Shown: positions 8,436 to 16,532 of the stretch, piece by piece
How the letters are laid out: every line of letters begins with the position of its first letter
Numbering within the stretch: the first letter of the stretch is position 1
DNA from: Micromonospora sp. 15K316
GTDB taxonomy: Bacteria; Actinomycetota; Actinomycetes; Mycobacteriales; Micromonosporaceae
DNA length: 64,000 bases
Reading direction: 5' to 3'
Assembly (NCBI RefSeq): GCF_004348525.1
Contig: NZ_SMKG01000001.1
Location: forward strand, 62,001-126,000
Position numbers and translations under genes: made by a program
Notes under the pieces: generated by a model
Told to the model about the DNA's origin: nothing
Seen by the model: only the letters and a program-made list of their open reading frames with translations
Database searches by the model: none

Positions 8436-9335
8436 TCAGCTCACGTGGTTGCGCCAGGTGTGCCGGGGCTCGTAACCGAGCAGCCGGCGGGCCTTGTCGA
8501 TGCTGAGCAGGGTCTCGTGCTCGCCGAGCTCCTTGCGGATCTCCACGCCCGGGTACACCTCCCGCATGAGGCCGGCGCTGGACCTGCTCATCACCGTGTC
8601 GGCGTTGGCGATGACGAACACCTCCGCGCCGGGCCGGTCGTACGCGAGCGCCCGCTCGACGGCCTGGGCGCCGTCCCGGGCGTCGATGTAGCCCCAGAGG
8701 TTCCATCGGCGTAGCCGAGGGTCCGCGTCGAAGGACGGGAACTGCGCGTAGTCCTCGACGTCCATGACGTTGGAGAAGCGCAGGCCCAGCATGGTCAGCT
8801 CGGGGTCCCAGCGGCAGAAGTGCCGGGCCATCTCCTCCTCGAGCGCCTTGTTCAGCGAGTACGTCGTCTCCGGGCGCGGCGCGTACTCCTCGTCGACCGG
8901 CGCGTACGGCGGCGGGGTGTCGAACGGCAGGCCGAGCACGGTCTCGCTCGACGCATACACCACTCGCTTGACGCCCGCCGCCCGCGCGGCGGCGAAGACG
9001 TTGTACGTCGCGGCCGAGTTGTTCGCGAAGGTCGTCGCGTTGGGCAGCAGCCCGGGGGCCGGGATCGCGGCCAGGTGCACGACCGCGTCGACCCGGCCGC
9101 CGTGCTCGTCGGTGCCGCCGAGCAGCGCCTCCAGCACCTGCCCGTAGTCGGTCAGGTCGGCGAGGAGGAATTCGCCGGCGACGTCGCGGGGGTCGCTCCC
9201 GGCGGTCCGGTCGACGGCGAGCACGTCGACGCCCACGTCGCGCAGGTGCGCCACCACGGCACGTCCGAGCTTGCCGGTGGCCCCGGTGACGACGACGCGC
9301 CGGGGAGGTACGGGTACGGGGGCGGAGTCGGTCAT
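8436..9335 (-). CDS. NAD-dependent epimerase/dehydratase (extended SDR)
   Basis: Extended short-chain dehydrogenase of 299 residues. The nucleotide motif TGATGKLGRAV is at about residues 18-28, the acidic D after the second strand (AVDRTAG) suggests NAD, and the catalytic pair appears as YSLNK with a preceding ASSETVLG serine region. Such proteins act on nucleotide sugars or hydroxy/oxo acids (uronate dehydrogenases have a similar layout); substrate not assignable. It is the last gene of a minus-strand run with the permease at 9446 and the binding protein at 10244, separated from the permease by 110 bp. Confidence 0.8.
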   Translation of the reverse strand: MTDSAPVPVPPRRVVVTGATGKLGRAVVAHLRDVGVDVLAVDRTAGSDPRDVAGEFLLADLTDYGQVLEALLGGTDEHGGRVDAVVHLAAIPAPGLLPNATTFANNSAATYNVFAAARAAGVKRVVYASSETVLGLPFDTPPPYAPVDEEYAPRPETTYSLNKALEEEMARHFCRWDPELTMLGLRFSNVMDVEDYAQFPSFDADPRLRRWNLWGYIDARDGAQAVERALAYDRPGAEVFVIANADTVMSRSSAGLMREVYPGVEIRKELGEHETLLSIDKARRLLGYEPRHTWRNHVS

Positions 9336-9445
9336 GCCGCCATCCTTCTCCTGCCGCCTGGCTCACCCGGCGCCGGGTCCGGCCCCGCCCGGTTCGTGGT
9401 CACCGCGGAACCGCCGCTGCCGGTTCGGGCGTCGTCGGTGGCGGA

Positions 9446-10225
9446 TCAGGACGAGATCGCCTTCGCCCACGGCGCGAGGAGTCGTTCGAGGCCGGCCATC
9501 AGGTAGAAGAGGACGGTGCCCATGACGGCGAGCAGGGTCAGCGCGGCGAAGGCGAGGGGGGTGTCGGCGGACTGGCCGGAGCTGGCGATCACCGAGCCGA
9601 GCCCGGCCTCCGGGTTGATCACCTCGCCGATGATCGCGCCGATGATCGCCAGTGAGCTGGCCACCTTCAGCCCGACGAAGAGTTGCGGCAGGGCCCACGG
9701 AAGGCGAACCTTCAGGAAGGTCTGCCACCAGCTGGCGGAGAGGGAGCGAGCGAGTTCGCCGAGGTCGCTGGGGGTCGAGGTCAGGCCGGCCATGGTCGAG
9801 ACCAGGATCGGGAAGAAGCAGAGCAGGACGACCATCACGATCTTGGTTTCGTACCCGAAGCCGATCCAGACCAGCAGCAGGGGCGCGAGCGCCACCTTCG
9901 GCACCGCGTTGATCCCGGCGATGAACGGGAGGGCCATCCGCTCGACCGTCCGCGAGGCGGCGAGCAGGACGGCGAGAAGCAGTCCACCGGCCGCGGCGAT
10001 CCCGAACCCGATGAGCGTTTCCAGGAGGGTCACCCAGGCCTGCTCGGCGAGGTAGCCGGGGAGCCGGACGAACGCGTCGACCACGTCCGGGGGCGCGGGC
10101 AGGAAGAAGGGGTCGATGTCGAAGACCCACGTCACCAGCCACCAGAGGGCTATCGCCAGGACGGCGCCCAGGGTGGGCAGCCCGGCACTTCGCCATCGCC
10201 GCGGGGGCGGGACGTTGTCGGTCAC
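9446..10225 (-). CDS. ABC transporter permease, NitT/TauT type
   Basis: Permease of 259 residues with about six helices and an EAA loop (LGELARSLSASWWQTFLKVRLP) followed by the usual GLKVASSLAIIGAIIGE region of the SsuC/ThiX family. It lies 18 bp after the lipoprotein gene at 10244-11260 on the same strand, so the two form an importer unit. No ATPase gene accompanies them; the nearest family member is at 1352-2191 on the other strand. It may borrow that ATPase, or one elsewhere in the genome. Confidence 0.88.
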   Translation of the reverse strand: MTDNVPPPRRWRSAGLPTLGAVLAIALWWLVTWVFDIDPFFLPAPPDVVDAFVRLPGYLAEQAWVTLLETLIGFGIAAAGGLLLAVLLAASRTVERMALPFIAGINAVPKVALAPLLLVWIGFGYETKIVMVVLLCFFPILVSTMAGLTSTPSDLGELARSLSASWWQTFLKVRLPWALPQLFVGLKVASSLAIIGAIIGEVINPEAGLGSVIASSGQSADTPLAFAALTLLAVMGTVLFYLMAGLERLLAPWAKAISS

Positions 10226-10243
10226 GTCGACTCCGCCGGGTCG

Positions 10244-11260
10244 TCAGGGCTTCGACACGAAGCTGGAGTCGACAACGTGCGACGGGGTGAGACCCGGCCG
10301 GATCAGACCGGAATCCTGGAGGACGCCGATGGTACGGCTCACCCGTGACTCGTCGAGGAATCCGATCGGGGCGCCGTCGGCGGGGCGGACGTGCGGAGTC
10401 ATCGCCTCGATCTCGCTCCTGCCCGCCGCCACGGTGTAGGTCGGCTTCACCTTGTTGAGGATCGTCGCGGCCTCCTCCGGGTGCTCGATGCTGTACGCGA
10501 GCCCCTTGAGCAGCGCGGTGGTGAACCGCCGCACCAGGTCGGGATCCTTCTCGATGAGCGACGGGGTGGTGATGACGGCGTTGCCGAAGAGGTCCTTCAG
10601 GTAGTCGCTGTAGGGCAGGACGACGACCTCCTTCCGGGAGGCCGTCTCGAGAGCGCCTCGACTGAGCAGGAAGGTGCCCAGCGCGTCGACCTTCCGGCTC
10701 GCCATGAGCCCGTTGAGCGCGGTGGCCTGCACGCCCTCGATCTTCACCGTCTTCGGGTCGAGGCCGGCCAGTTGGGCGTACGCCGGAAAGAGCAGCTCGG
10801 TCACGGAGCCGGCGCCGGTCGCCATCGTCTTGCCCTGCAGGTCCTTCGGGGTGCTGATGCCGGTGTCCTTGGTGGTCATCACCGAGATCAGCGTCTGCTG
10901 GTGCACGGCGGCGACCGCCCGCCAGTCGGTGAACTCACCCCTGCCGGCCTGGATGACGGCGCCGGTGAAGTCGAGCGCCGCGAACTGGACCTGACCGGCC
11001 TTGAGGGCGGTCAGGTTCTGCTGATTGCCGGCGCCCTCCTTGATGTCGACCTCGATGCCGGCCTCGGCGAAGTAGCCCTTCTCCTTCGCCACCCACGCGA
11101 AGGCGTCCCGGCCCACGGCGCCGAAGGCGGTGATGTAGGCGACCTGGTCGGCGTCCCTGCCGGTCGGGTCGCCGCTGCCGGCGTCGGAGTCGCCGCAGCC
11201 GGTCACGACCAGCACCGTGGCCAACAGGGCCGCCGCCAGCGCGCGGGTGCGCTTGGTCAT
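10244..11260 (-). CDS. ABC transporter substrate-binding lipoprotein (NMT1/SsuA-like)
   Basis: Extracytoplasmic binding protein of 338 residues that captures the solute for the permease at 9446. It starts at ATG 11260 behind a GGAGG site; a longer in-frame version lacks a sensible leader. The signal peptide MTKRTRALAAALLATVLVVTG-C ends in a lipobox (VTGC), so it is a lipid-anchored protein. The mature part (YITAFGAVGRDAFAWVAKEKGYFAEAGIEV...) has the NMT1/THI5/SsuA fold signature in which the partner is described as a 'source-like' acid or sulfonate binder. A promoter can be proposed on the minus strand at 11360-11389. It is divergent from the DUF6282-GalB-aldolase operon, which suggests a shared substrate (inference). 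Confidence 0.88.
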   Translation of the reverse strand: MTKRTRALAAALLATVLVVTGCGDSDAGSGDPTGRDADQVAYITAFGAVGRDAFAWVAKEKGYFAEAGIEVDIKEGAGNQQNLTALKAGQVQFAALDFTGAVIQAGRGEFTDWRAVAAVHQQTLISVMTTKDTGISTPKDLQGKTMATGAGSVTELLFPAYAQLAGLDPKTVKIEGVQATALNGLMASRKVDALGTFLLSRGALETASRKEVVVLPYSDYLKDLFGNAVITTPSLIEKDPDLVRRFTTALLKGLAYSIEHPEEAATILNKVKPTYTVAAGRSEIEAMTPHVRPADGAPIGFLDESRVSRTIGVLQDSGLIRPGLTPSHVVDSSFVSKP

Positions 11261-11594
11261 GTGAAGCCTCCAGCTTCGACGTGTCGATCCGTCGCCGGCA
11301 CCTCGGCGTCGGCGGAATCCGGTGGCAGCCTCTTCGTGGCCGGCTCGCGTTGATTGAGCATCGTAGATTATCCGGGCCTCGGGTGTCACCGCGAGAAGCA
11401 GCACGGGGGCATGAAATCCCTTACCGTGCAACGGATTCCGCCGACAGGTCATCGTTGACATCGGATATCCGGGCGACGACCCTGTCGTATGTGGCGCCAC
11501 CCGGGCCGAGCGGATCGGTTCCCGAGCGGCCGGCCGGACCGGCTCGGTCCGCCCTCCTGCGCCGGCGCCGGTGGCGAGCCCTCGAAGGAGCCGG
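11261..11594. promoter_or_regulatory. Divergent promoter region between importer and catabolic trio
   Basis: This 334-bp gap separates two divergent operons and contains no gene. On the minus strand GTGACA (11384-11389) and TACGAT (11360-11365) are 18 bp apart and could be the -35/-10 of the binding-protein gene. On the plus strand TTGACA occurs at 11455-11460 without a convincing -10. ATCCGGGC occurs twice, near 11370 and 11467, and the 10-bp palindrome CGGATATCCG is at 11462-11471; these may be regulator sites. All assignments are by eye. Confidence 0.45.
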
Positions 11595-12530
11595 ATGTCT
11601 GATCACCCCACCCCGTCCGCGCGCGCACGCGCCCTGGTCGCCGGGGCGTACGACACGCACGTGCACGTGGCCCCCGATGTGATGGCGCGCCGGATCGACG
11701 ATCTCGATCTGGCGTACCGCTGCGCCGACGTCGGGCTCGCCGGCTTCGTCCTCAAGTCCCACTACGTGGCGACGGCCGAGCGGGCGGCGGTGGTCCGCAA
11801 GGTGGTGCCCGAGGTCGACGTCCTCGGTGCGATCACGCTGAACGGGGCCATGGGCGGCATCAACCCGGTCGCCGTCGAGGTCGCCGGACGGCAGGGCGCC
11901 CGGATCGTCTGGCTGCCCACCGTCGACTCGGGGAACCAGCGGCGCAGCACCGCCGCCGATCTGCCGGGTGCGACACCCGCGATGTGGGGGGCCTTCCAGG
12001 CCGACCTGCACGCCGAGGGCATCGTCCCGGACGTGGTCGAGGTCGTCGACGACGACGGGGTGGTGCTCGACCGGGTCCGCCAGGTGCTGCGGGTGATCGC
12101 ACGGCACGACATGGCGCTCGCCACCGGCCACCTGAGCGGCGCCGAGATCCTCGCCGTGGTCCGCGCCGCCACCGAGGCCGGGGTACGCCGGATCGTGGTC
12201 ACCCATCCGGAGTTCACCTCGCAGCGACTGTCGCCTGCGCAGCAGCGGTCGCTGGCCGAGGCGGGGGCGCTGCTGGAACGCTGCTTCACCACGCCGCACA
12301 GCGGGAAGGTCGCCTGGGCGGACCTGTTCGCCAACATCCGGGCGGCCGGCGTGGAGCACTCGGTTCTCTCCAGCGACCTGGGCCAGCCCTTCAACCCACC
12401 GGTCGAGGACGGCCTCGCTCTGTTCGCCGATCGGCTGCTCGATGCCGGTTTCACCGAGGAGGAGATCCACACGATGGCCGTGGTCAACTCCCGCCGTCTG
12501 GCAATGCCGGGAACGGCGGTGCCGGCATGA
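11595..12530 (+). CDS. DUF6282-like metal-dependent hydrolase
   Basis: A 311-residue protein with the metal-ligand pattern of the amidohydrolase superfamily: HxH at H22/H24 (YDTHVHVAPD), further His at H179 (ATGHLSG) and H204 (VTHPEF), and an Asp at D261 (SSDLGQ). The start is ATG 11595 behind GAAGGAG. The overall sequence looks like the DUF6282 family, whose reaction I do not know. Its stop overlaps the start of the GalB-like gene, which in turn overlaps the aldolase gene. In 4,5-cleavage pathways the step before 4-oxalomesaconate hydratase is done by LigI, also an amidohydrolase; this protein could be the functional stand-in (inference). Confidence 0.72.
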   Translation: MSDHPTPSARARALVAGAYDTHVHVAPDVMARRIDDLDLAYRCADVGLAGFVLKSHYVATAERAAVVRKVVPEVDVLGAITLNGAMGGINPVAVEVAGRQGARIVWLPTVDSGNQRRSTAADLPGATPAMWGAFQADLHAEGIVPDVVEVVDDDGVVLDRVRQVLRVIARHDMALATGHLSGAEILAVVRAATEAGVRRIVVTHPEFTSQRLSPAQQRSLAEAGALLERCFTTPHSGKVAWADLFANIRAAGVEHSVLSSDLGQPFNPPVEDGLALFADRLLDAGFTEEEIHTMAVVNSRRLAMPGTAVPA

Positions 12531-13243
12531 GCGGACGACGGATGCTGGTGGTGGGCGCCCACTCGGCCGACTTCGTGTGGCGGGCCGCCGGAGCGGTCGC
12601 CAAACACACCGCGGCCGGGGGCGAGGCCGTCGTGCTGGCGCTCTCCTACGGGGAGCGGGGTGAATCGGGCGAGCTCTGGAAGGACCCGAACCAGACGGTC
12701 GAGAACGTCAAGCGACTCCGGCACGCCGAGGCGGCGCGTGCCGCGGCCGCGGTGGGCGCCACGTTCGAGGCCTTCGACCTGGGCGACTACCCGCTGCGGA
12801 TCGGCGACGAGGACGTCGACCGGCTGGCCGCGCTGATGCGGGAGTACGCCCCGCACGTGGTGCTCACCCATCCGGACCGCGATCCGTTCAACCCCGATCA
12901 CCCGGTGGCGCACGCCGCGGCGGCGACCGCGCGCCAGCTCACCGCCGGCGCCGGCGTGTCGAGCGGCTTCAAGACTGCGCCGCCCTCGGAGTTCCTGGTC
13001 TTCGAGCCGCACCAGCCCGAGCTCTGCGGGTTCGTTCCCACCGTCTTCGTCGACATCACCGACGTGATGGCCGCCAAACAGGAGGCGATGGCGGCGATGA
13101 GCGCCCAGCACTACCTCCGCGAGTACTACACGCAGCGGGCCGAGCAACGGGGGAACCACGCCCGCCGGGTCACCGGCGACGCCGCCATCCGGCAGGCCGA
13201 GGCGTTCCAGCGGCTGATCCCGAATGTGGTGGGTTCGCTGTGA
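12527..13243 (+). CDS. PIG-L family protein, GalB (4-oxalomesaconate hydratase)-like
   Basis: A 238-residue PIG-L/LmbE-fold protein. Instead of the usual AHPDD it has GAHSADFVW (H12, D15), which is how I recall the zinc site of the GalB branch, and the following SYGERGESGELWK also fits that branch. Further possible ligands are H115 (THPDRD) and H125/H129 (HPVAH). GalB hydrates 4-oxalomesaconate to 4-carboxy-4-hydroxy-2-oxoadipate in gallate/protocatechuate 4,5-cleavage. The next gene encodes an aldolase-family protein able to split that product, which strengthens the assignment. Its start and stop both overlap neighbours by 4 bp. Plain N-deacetylase activity is the main alternative. Confidence 0.78.
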   Translation: MSGRRMLVVGAHSADFVWRAAGAVAKHTAAGGEAVVLALSYGERGESGELWKDPNQTVENVKRLRHAEAARAAAAVGATFEAFDLGDYPLRIGDEDVDRLAALMREYAPHVVLTHPDRDPFNPDHPVAHAAAATARQLTAGAGVSSGFKTAPPSEFLVFEPHQPELCGFVPTVFVDITDVMAAKQEAMAAMSAQHYLREYYTQRAEQRGNHARRVTGDAAIRQAEAFQRLIPNVVGSL

Positions 13244-13899
13244 GCGGGGTCGACGACGCGACGGCTGCCGTCGACCCGGTGGTGGTCGAGACGCTGGCCG
13301 CCGGCGGGGTGGCCACCGTCTACGAGGCCTCCGGTCGGCGAGGTCTGATCGACGTCGACCTGGTGCAGATCGTGCCGGGCACCCGGGTCGCCGGGGCGGC
13401 CCGGACCGTCCTGTGCGGCCAGGACGACAACCGGGCCGTGCACGAGGCGATGACGGTGTTGCGCCCCGGCGAGGTGCTCGTCCTCACCATGCCGGAGCCG
13501 GCCCCGGTGGCCCTCATCGGCGAGCTGCTGGCCACCCAGGCCAGGGTGGCGGGCGCGGCCGGCGTACTTGTCGACGCCGCGGTGCGGGACGTGACCGAGC
13601 TACGGGAACTCGGACTGCCCGTCTGGGCCCGGTGGCGCCGGGTGCGCGGTGCCACCAAGCGCCACCGGGGCTCGCTCGACGTCCCGGTACGGGTCGGTGG
13701 CGTCACGGTCGGACCGGGGGACGTCGTGGTGCTCGACGCCGACGGTGGCGTGGTGGTGGCGCGGGAGCGGGCGGCCGAGGTGGCGGCCGCGGCGACCGCC
13801 CGGATCGGGCGGGAGTCCGGTTTGCGAGCTCGACTGGAGGCCGGTGCGCACAGCTACGACCTGCACGGCATGCGGGCCGAGGACGAGTCCGCCGGGTGA
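13240..13899 (+). CDS. RraA-fold protein, likely 4-carboxy-4-hydroxy-2-oxoadipate aldolase
   Basis: A 219-residue member of the RraA/class II HMG-CHA aldolase family. The region from G94-E95 (GELLATQARVAGAAGVLVD) to R116-D117 corresponds to the family's glycine...Arg-Asp signature, in which the Arg and Asp bind pyruvate and metal. Family aldolases cleave 4-carboxy-4-hydroxy-2-oxoadipate to pyruvate and oxaloacetate and also decarboxylate oxaloacetate. RraA proteins lack this activity, but the overlap with a GalB-like gene favours an aldolase. The GTG at 13240 overlaps the upstream stop by 4 bp. The C-terminal tail is acidic and extends a little beyond the core. Confidence 0.8.
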   Translation: MSGVDDATAAVDPVVVETLAAGGVATVYEASGRRGLIDVDLVQIVPGTRVAGAARTVLCGQDDNRAVHEAMTVLRPGEVLVLTMPEPAPVALIGELLATQARVAGAAGVLVDAAVRDVTELRELGLPVWARWRRVRGATKRHRGSLDVPVRVGGVTVGPGDVVVLDADGGVVVARERAAEVAAAATARIGRESGLRARLEAGAHSYDLHGMRAEDESAG

Positions 13900-13961
13900 C
13901 GCGGGGCACCCCGAGGTCGGTACATCAATGACTCAAGGAGTTCGGAAGGCCGGGTACGGGC

Positions 13962-14117
13962 TCAGCCGATCAGTGGGTGGCTGACGGCGCCGTCGGTGCT
14001 CAGTTCCCGCTCCAGGGTCTCCTGGGCGGCGCGTATCGCCCCGGCGTACGGCGGTTCGGCGGCGACGACTTGAGCAAGATCTGTTAGCCCGAGTGATGTA
14101 AGTGACAGGACGATCTC
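13962..14117 (-). pseudogene. C-terminal gene remnant (51 codons), unidentified
   Basis: An open stretch with actinomycete-like codon use ends at a TGA (plus-strand 13962-13964) and reads VVAAEPPYAGAIRAAQETLE near its middle. It is closed upstream by an in-frame stop at 14118-14120 and has no start. It looks like the last part of a protein (ROK-type sugar kinases have a somewhat similar end, but I would not insist) cut off by whatever placed the MmgE/PrpD gene here. Could be chance. Confidence 0.3.
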
Positions 14118-14128
14118 TCACTTGAGAG
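14115..14128. promoter_or_regulatory. Palindromic operator candidate before the MmgE/PrpD gene
   Basis: CTCTCA-CT-TGAGAG is a perfect 6-bp inverted repeat with a 2-bp spacer, located 3 bp before the first possible ATG (14132) in a locally AT-richer patch. The TetR gene two positions downstream is the natural candidate to bind it. Confidence 0.5.
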
Positions 14129-14143
14129 GGCATGCTGTCATTT

Positions 14144-15508
14144 ATGGCTGATGAAGACACTGTCGCGGGACGCCTGGCCGGTTGGGCGAGCCGCCTGCGT
14201 TTCGAGGATCTGCCCGCCGAGGTTGTCGAGCGCACCGAGCAGGTGATCCTCGACCAGCTCGGGGTGCAGGTGCTCGGCACGACCCTGCCCAACATCCAGC
14301 CGGTGCGCCGGCTGGCCGCAGCGGCATCGGGCGCACCCGAGAGCACGGTGACCGGCGGCGACCGGAAGACCACCGCAGCGCAGGCCGCGTACGTCAACGG
14401 CACCCTCGGCCACAGTTGCGAGTACGACGACGCGCACGGCGCCGCCTGGCACACCTCCTCGGCCGTGGTGCCGGCCGCGCTGGCGCTCGCCGAGCGTGAC
14501 GGCGCCGACGGCCGCGAACTGATCACCGCGGTGGCCGCCGGGATCCAGGTGATGGGACTGCTGGGCGCGGTGACCACCAGCGGCATGCTGGCCACCGGCT
14601 GGCACGGTTCCAAGGTTCTCGGGGTGTTCGGCGCGACCGCCGCAGCCGGCCGCATCCTGCGGCTCGGCCCGGCCGAGCTGACCCAGGCATTCGGGATCGT
14701 CGGCAGCGACGCCTCCGGCACGATGGAGTACGACCGCAGCGGCGGCGAGGTCAAGCGCCTGCACGCCGGCTCCGCGGCCCGTGCCGGCACGGAGGCGGCG
14801 CAACTCGCCCAGCTTGGTCTGACCGGCCCGCCGACGATCTTCGAGGGGCATCGTGGCGTTTTCGGGCTCTTCGGCGGCGCCGAGGGTGCGGACATCCCGG
14901 AGGCCGCGTGGCAGCACTGGCAGGTACTGGACACGATCTTCCGCTTCTACCCGGCCGTCGCCACCGTGCATGCCCCGCTCGACGCGATCCGTCACCTGCG
15001 CGAGAGCACTCCGATCGACCCACGGCAGATCGAGCGGATCCGGATCGGGCTCGTCGACTTCGCGGTCGGCCACGGCGCCGCCATCACCCGGCCGACCGAC
15101 GCGATCTCCGCCCAGTTCAGCCTGGCGTTCGGCGCCGGCCTGCAGTTCGTCACCGGTCGCAACGCGCCCGCCGACTACTTCGACCCGGACCGGTGGAACG
15201 ACCCCGCGATCCTGGCCGTCGGCGATCTGATCGAGCCGTACGCGATGCCCATCCCGGCAGGTGACCCGGTGTTCAGCGCCCGCGTCGAGATCGAGCTGCG
15301 TGACGGCGTCCACCTGGAGCATTACCAGGCCGGCTTCCGCGGCCACCCGACCCGCCCGGCCACCTCGGTCGACATCGAACGCAAGTTCACCGACAACGTC
15401 GCGGGTGTGCTCGGCGACGAGGCCGCCGCCGCAATCGTCAGGACCGTCGCGACGCTGCACGAGGGGGATTCCGTACCGTCGCTCACGGCGCTGCTCCGGC
15501 GACCGTAG
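14144..15508 (+). CDS. MmgE/PrpD family protein
   Basis: A 454-residue member of the MmgE/PrpD family (2-methylcitrate dehydratase fold), which also includes cis-aconitate decarboxylases. Typical family blocks are visible: LDQLGVQVLGTTLPN, AAYVNGTLGHSCEYDD, GWHGSKVLGVFGATAAAGR and EVKRLHAGSAARAG. The reaction is unknown; in pathway context it may dehydrate or decarboxylate a tricarboxylate-like intermediate. I favour ATG 14144; ATG 14132 is in frame but leaves its purine-rich leader only about 1 bp away. It is followed after 12 bp by a TetR gene. Unlike its neighbours it is flanked by gene-fragment-like sequence, which may mean it was inserted. Confidence 0.82.
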   Translation: MADEDTVAGRLAGWASRLRFEDLPAEVVERTEQVILDQLGVQVLGTTLPNIQPVRRLAAAASGAPESTVTGGDRKTTAAQAAYVNGTLGHSCEYDDAHGAAWHTSSAVVPAALALAERDGADGRELITAVAAGIQVMGLLGAVTTSGMLATGWHGSKVLGVFGATAAAGRILRLGPAELTQAFGIVGSDASGTMEYDRSGGEVKRLHAGSAARAGTEAAQLAQLGLTGPPTIFEGHRGVFGLFGGAEGADIPEAAWQHWQVLDTIFRFYPAVATVHAPLDAIRHLRESTPIDPRQIERIRIGLVDFAVGHGAAITRPTDAISAQFSLAFGAGLQFVTGRNAPADYFDPDRWNDPAILAVGDLIEPYAMPIPAGDPVFSARVEIELRDGVHLEHYQAGFRGHPTRPATSVDIERKFTDNVAGVLGDEAAAAIVRTVATLHEGDSVPSLTALLRRP

Positions 15509-15520
15509 AAAGGGTTGATC

Positions 15521-16165
15521 ATGCCGTCTCCACCCGCTCCCGGCGCACTGCGCCGGGACGCCGCCGCCAACCGGAGGCGCCTCCTCGACGCCGCCGAGCG
15601 CGTGTTCGCCGAACGTGGGCCCGAGGCGAGCATGGAGGAGATCGCCCGCGCGGCGGAGGTCAGCCCGGCCACCCTCTACCGGCGCTTCCCGACCAAGGAC
15701 GCACTGGTTCGGGAGGTCCTCGCCACGTTCTTCGGCCAACTGGTCGGGCTGGCCGGGCAGGCCCTGAGCGAGCCACCACAGCGCTGCCTCGACGTCTACT
15801 TCGAGACCGTCGGCTACCAGCTCGCCTGCAAGCGTGGCTTCATGCACGGCATGTGGGGCGAGCTCGCGCCGGCCCAGCTCGTCGCCGAACTGGAGGCCCG
15901 AACCGGCGAGTTGCTCGAACGCGCCCAGCGCGGCGGCGGGATCCAGCAATCCGTCACCCTCGCCGACATCGCGGCGACCATCTGGGCGTTGCGCGGCATC
16001 ATCCACACCGCCGGGGAGGCCGCGCCGGACGCCTGGCGGCGACACCTCGGCTACGTGCTCGCCGGGCTGCGCGGCCCCTCTCCCACCGCGCCGGCAGCAT
16101 CGGTCACCCTCTCACTGCCGAAGCAAGCCGTGGAGGAAAGGTCGACAGCGCCGCGACTTCACTGA
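15521..16165 (+). CDS. TetR family transcriptional regulator
   Basis: A 214-residue repressor-type protein. The N-terminal helix-turn-helix is clear (RLLDAAERVFAERGPEASMEEIARAAEVSPATLYRRFPTKDALVREV, residues about 16-65), followed by a helical ligand-binding domain. The ATG at 15521 has a GAAAGG site; a TTG two codons earlier is possible. It lies 12 bp after the MmgE/PrpD gene and probably controls that pair through the palindrome at 14115-14128. The ligand is unknown. The last 25 residues are low-complexity and may be disordered. Confidence 0.88.
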   Translation: MPSPPAPGALRRDAAANRRRLLDAAERVFAERGPEASMEEIARAAEVSPATLYRRFPTKDALVREVLATFFGQLVGLAGQALSEPPQRCLDVYFETVGYQLACKRGFMHGMWGELAPAQLVAELEARTGELLERAQRGGGIQQSVTLADIAATIWALRGIIHTAGEAAPDAWRRHLGYVLAGLRGPSPTAPAASVTLSLPKQAVEERSTAPRLH

Positions 16166-16532
16166 ACGTGACGGCCGACCGTACCCGCCGGCCCTCGAGC
16201 ACCTCGATCTCGAGGAGGCCTCGGTGCTCCTCACCATGCGCACGATGCCGGGCCTGTGGTGACGTCTCGCCGGCCCACCCGGCGCCCGGACCGTCCGGCG
16301 CGCTGATCCCGCCGTCCGGCGAGCCGTACCGGGTCACCGCGTTCGGTCGCCGGGTCGGGGCGTCGAGCCGCACACCCGCAGCCCACGCGGCGAGTGGACG
16401 CCGTGCCCGGCCTGGTCTACGAAAACCTTTTCGAGAAGAGGCCTGTCGGGTGACAACCAAGCCACCTGAAAGGCGTACTGTGGACCGTTAAGCTCTGCAT
16501 TGGTCCCGAAACAGCACGTCGAAAGGGTTTCG
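16166..16532. promoter_or_regulatory. Upstream region of LacI regulator with two CGAAA-TTTCG palindromes
   Basis: This 367-bp gap holds no complete gene. CGAAAACCTTTTCG at 16420-16433 is a perfect palindrome with a 2-bp centre, and TCGAAA-GGG-TTTCGA at 16519-16533 is a second one that covers the ribosome binding site and touches the ATG of the LacI gene. Both share CGAAA and TTTCG half-sites with slightly different spacing. This is what an autoregulating LacI-family protein would need. Bases 16166-16262 also carry a short open stretch ending in a stop that may be a gene remnant. Confidence 0.55.

Noticed and set aside
13240-13899. RraA-type RNase E inhibitor annotation
   Set aside because: The fold is shared, but the Arg-Asp site is present and the gene overlaps a GalB-like gene, which favours an aldolase.
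16155-16262. Short plus-strand open stretch reading ALEHLDLEEASVLLTMRTMP before a stop
   Set aside because: Codon use looks coding-like, but there is no start, no recognised family and it overlaps the TetR end; kept only as a hint of a remnant.
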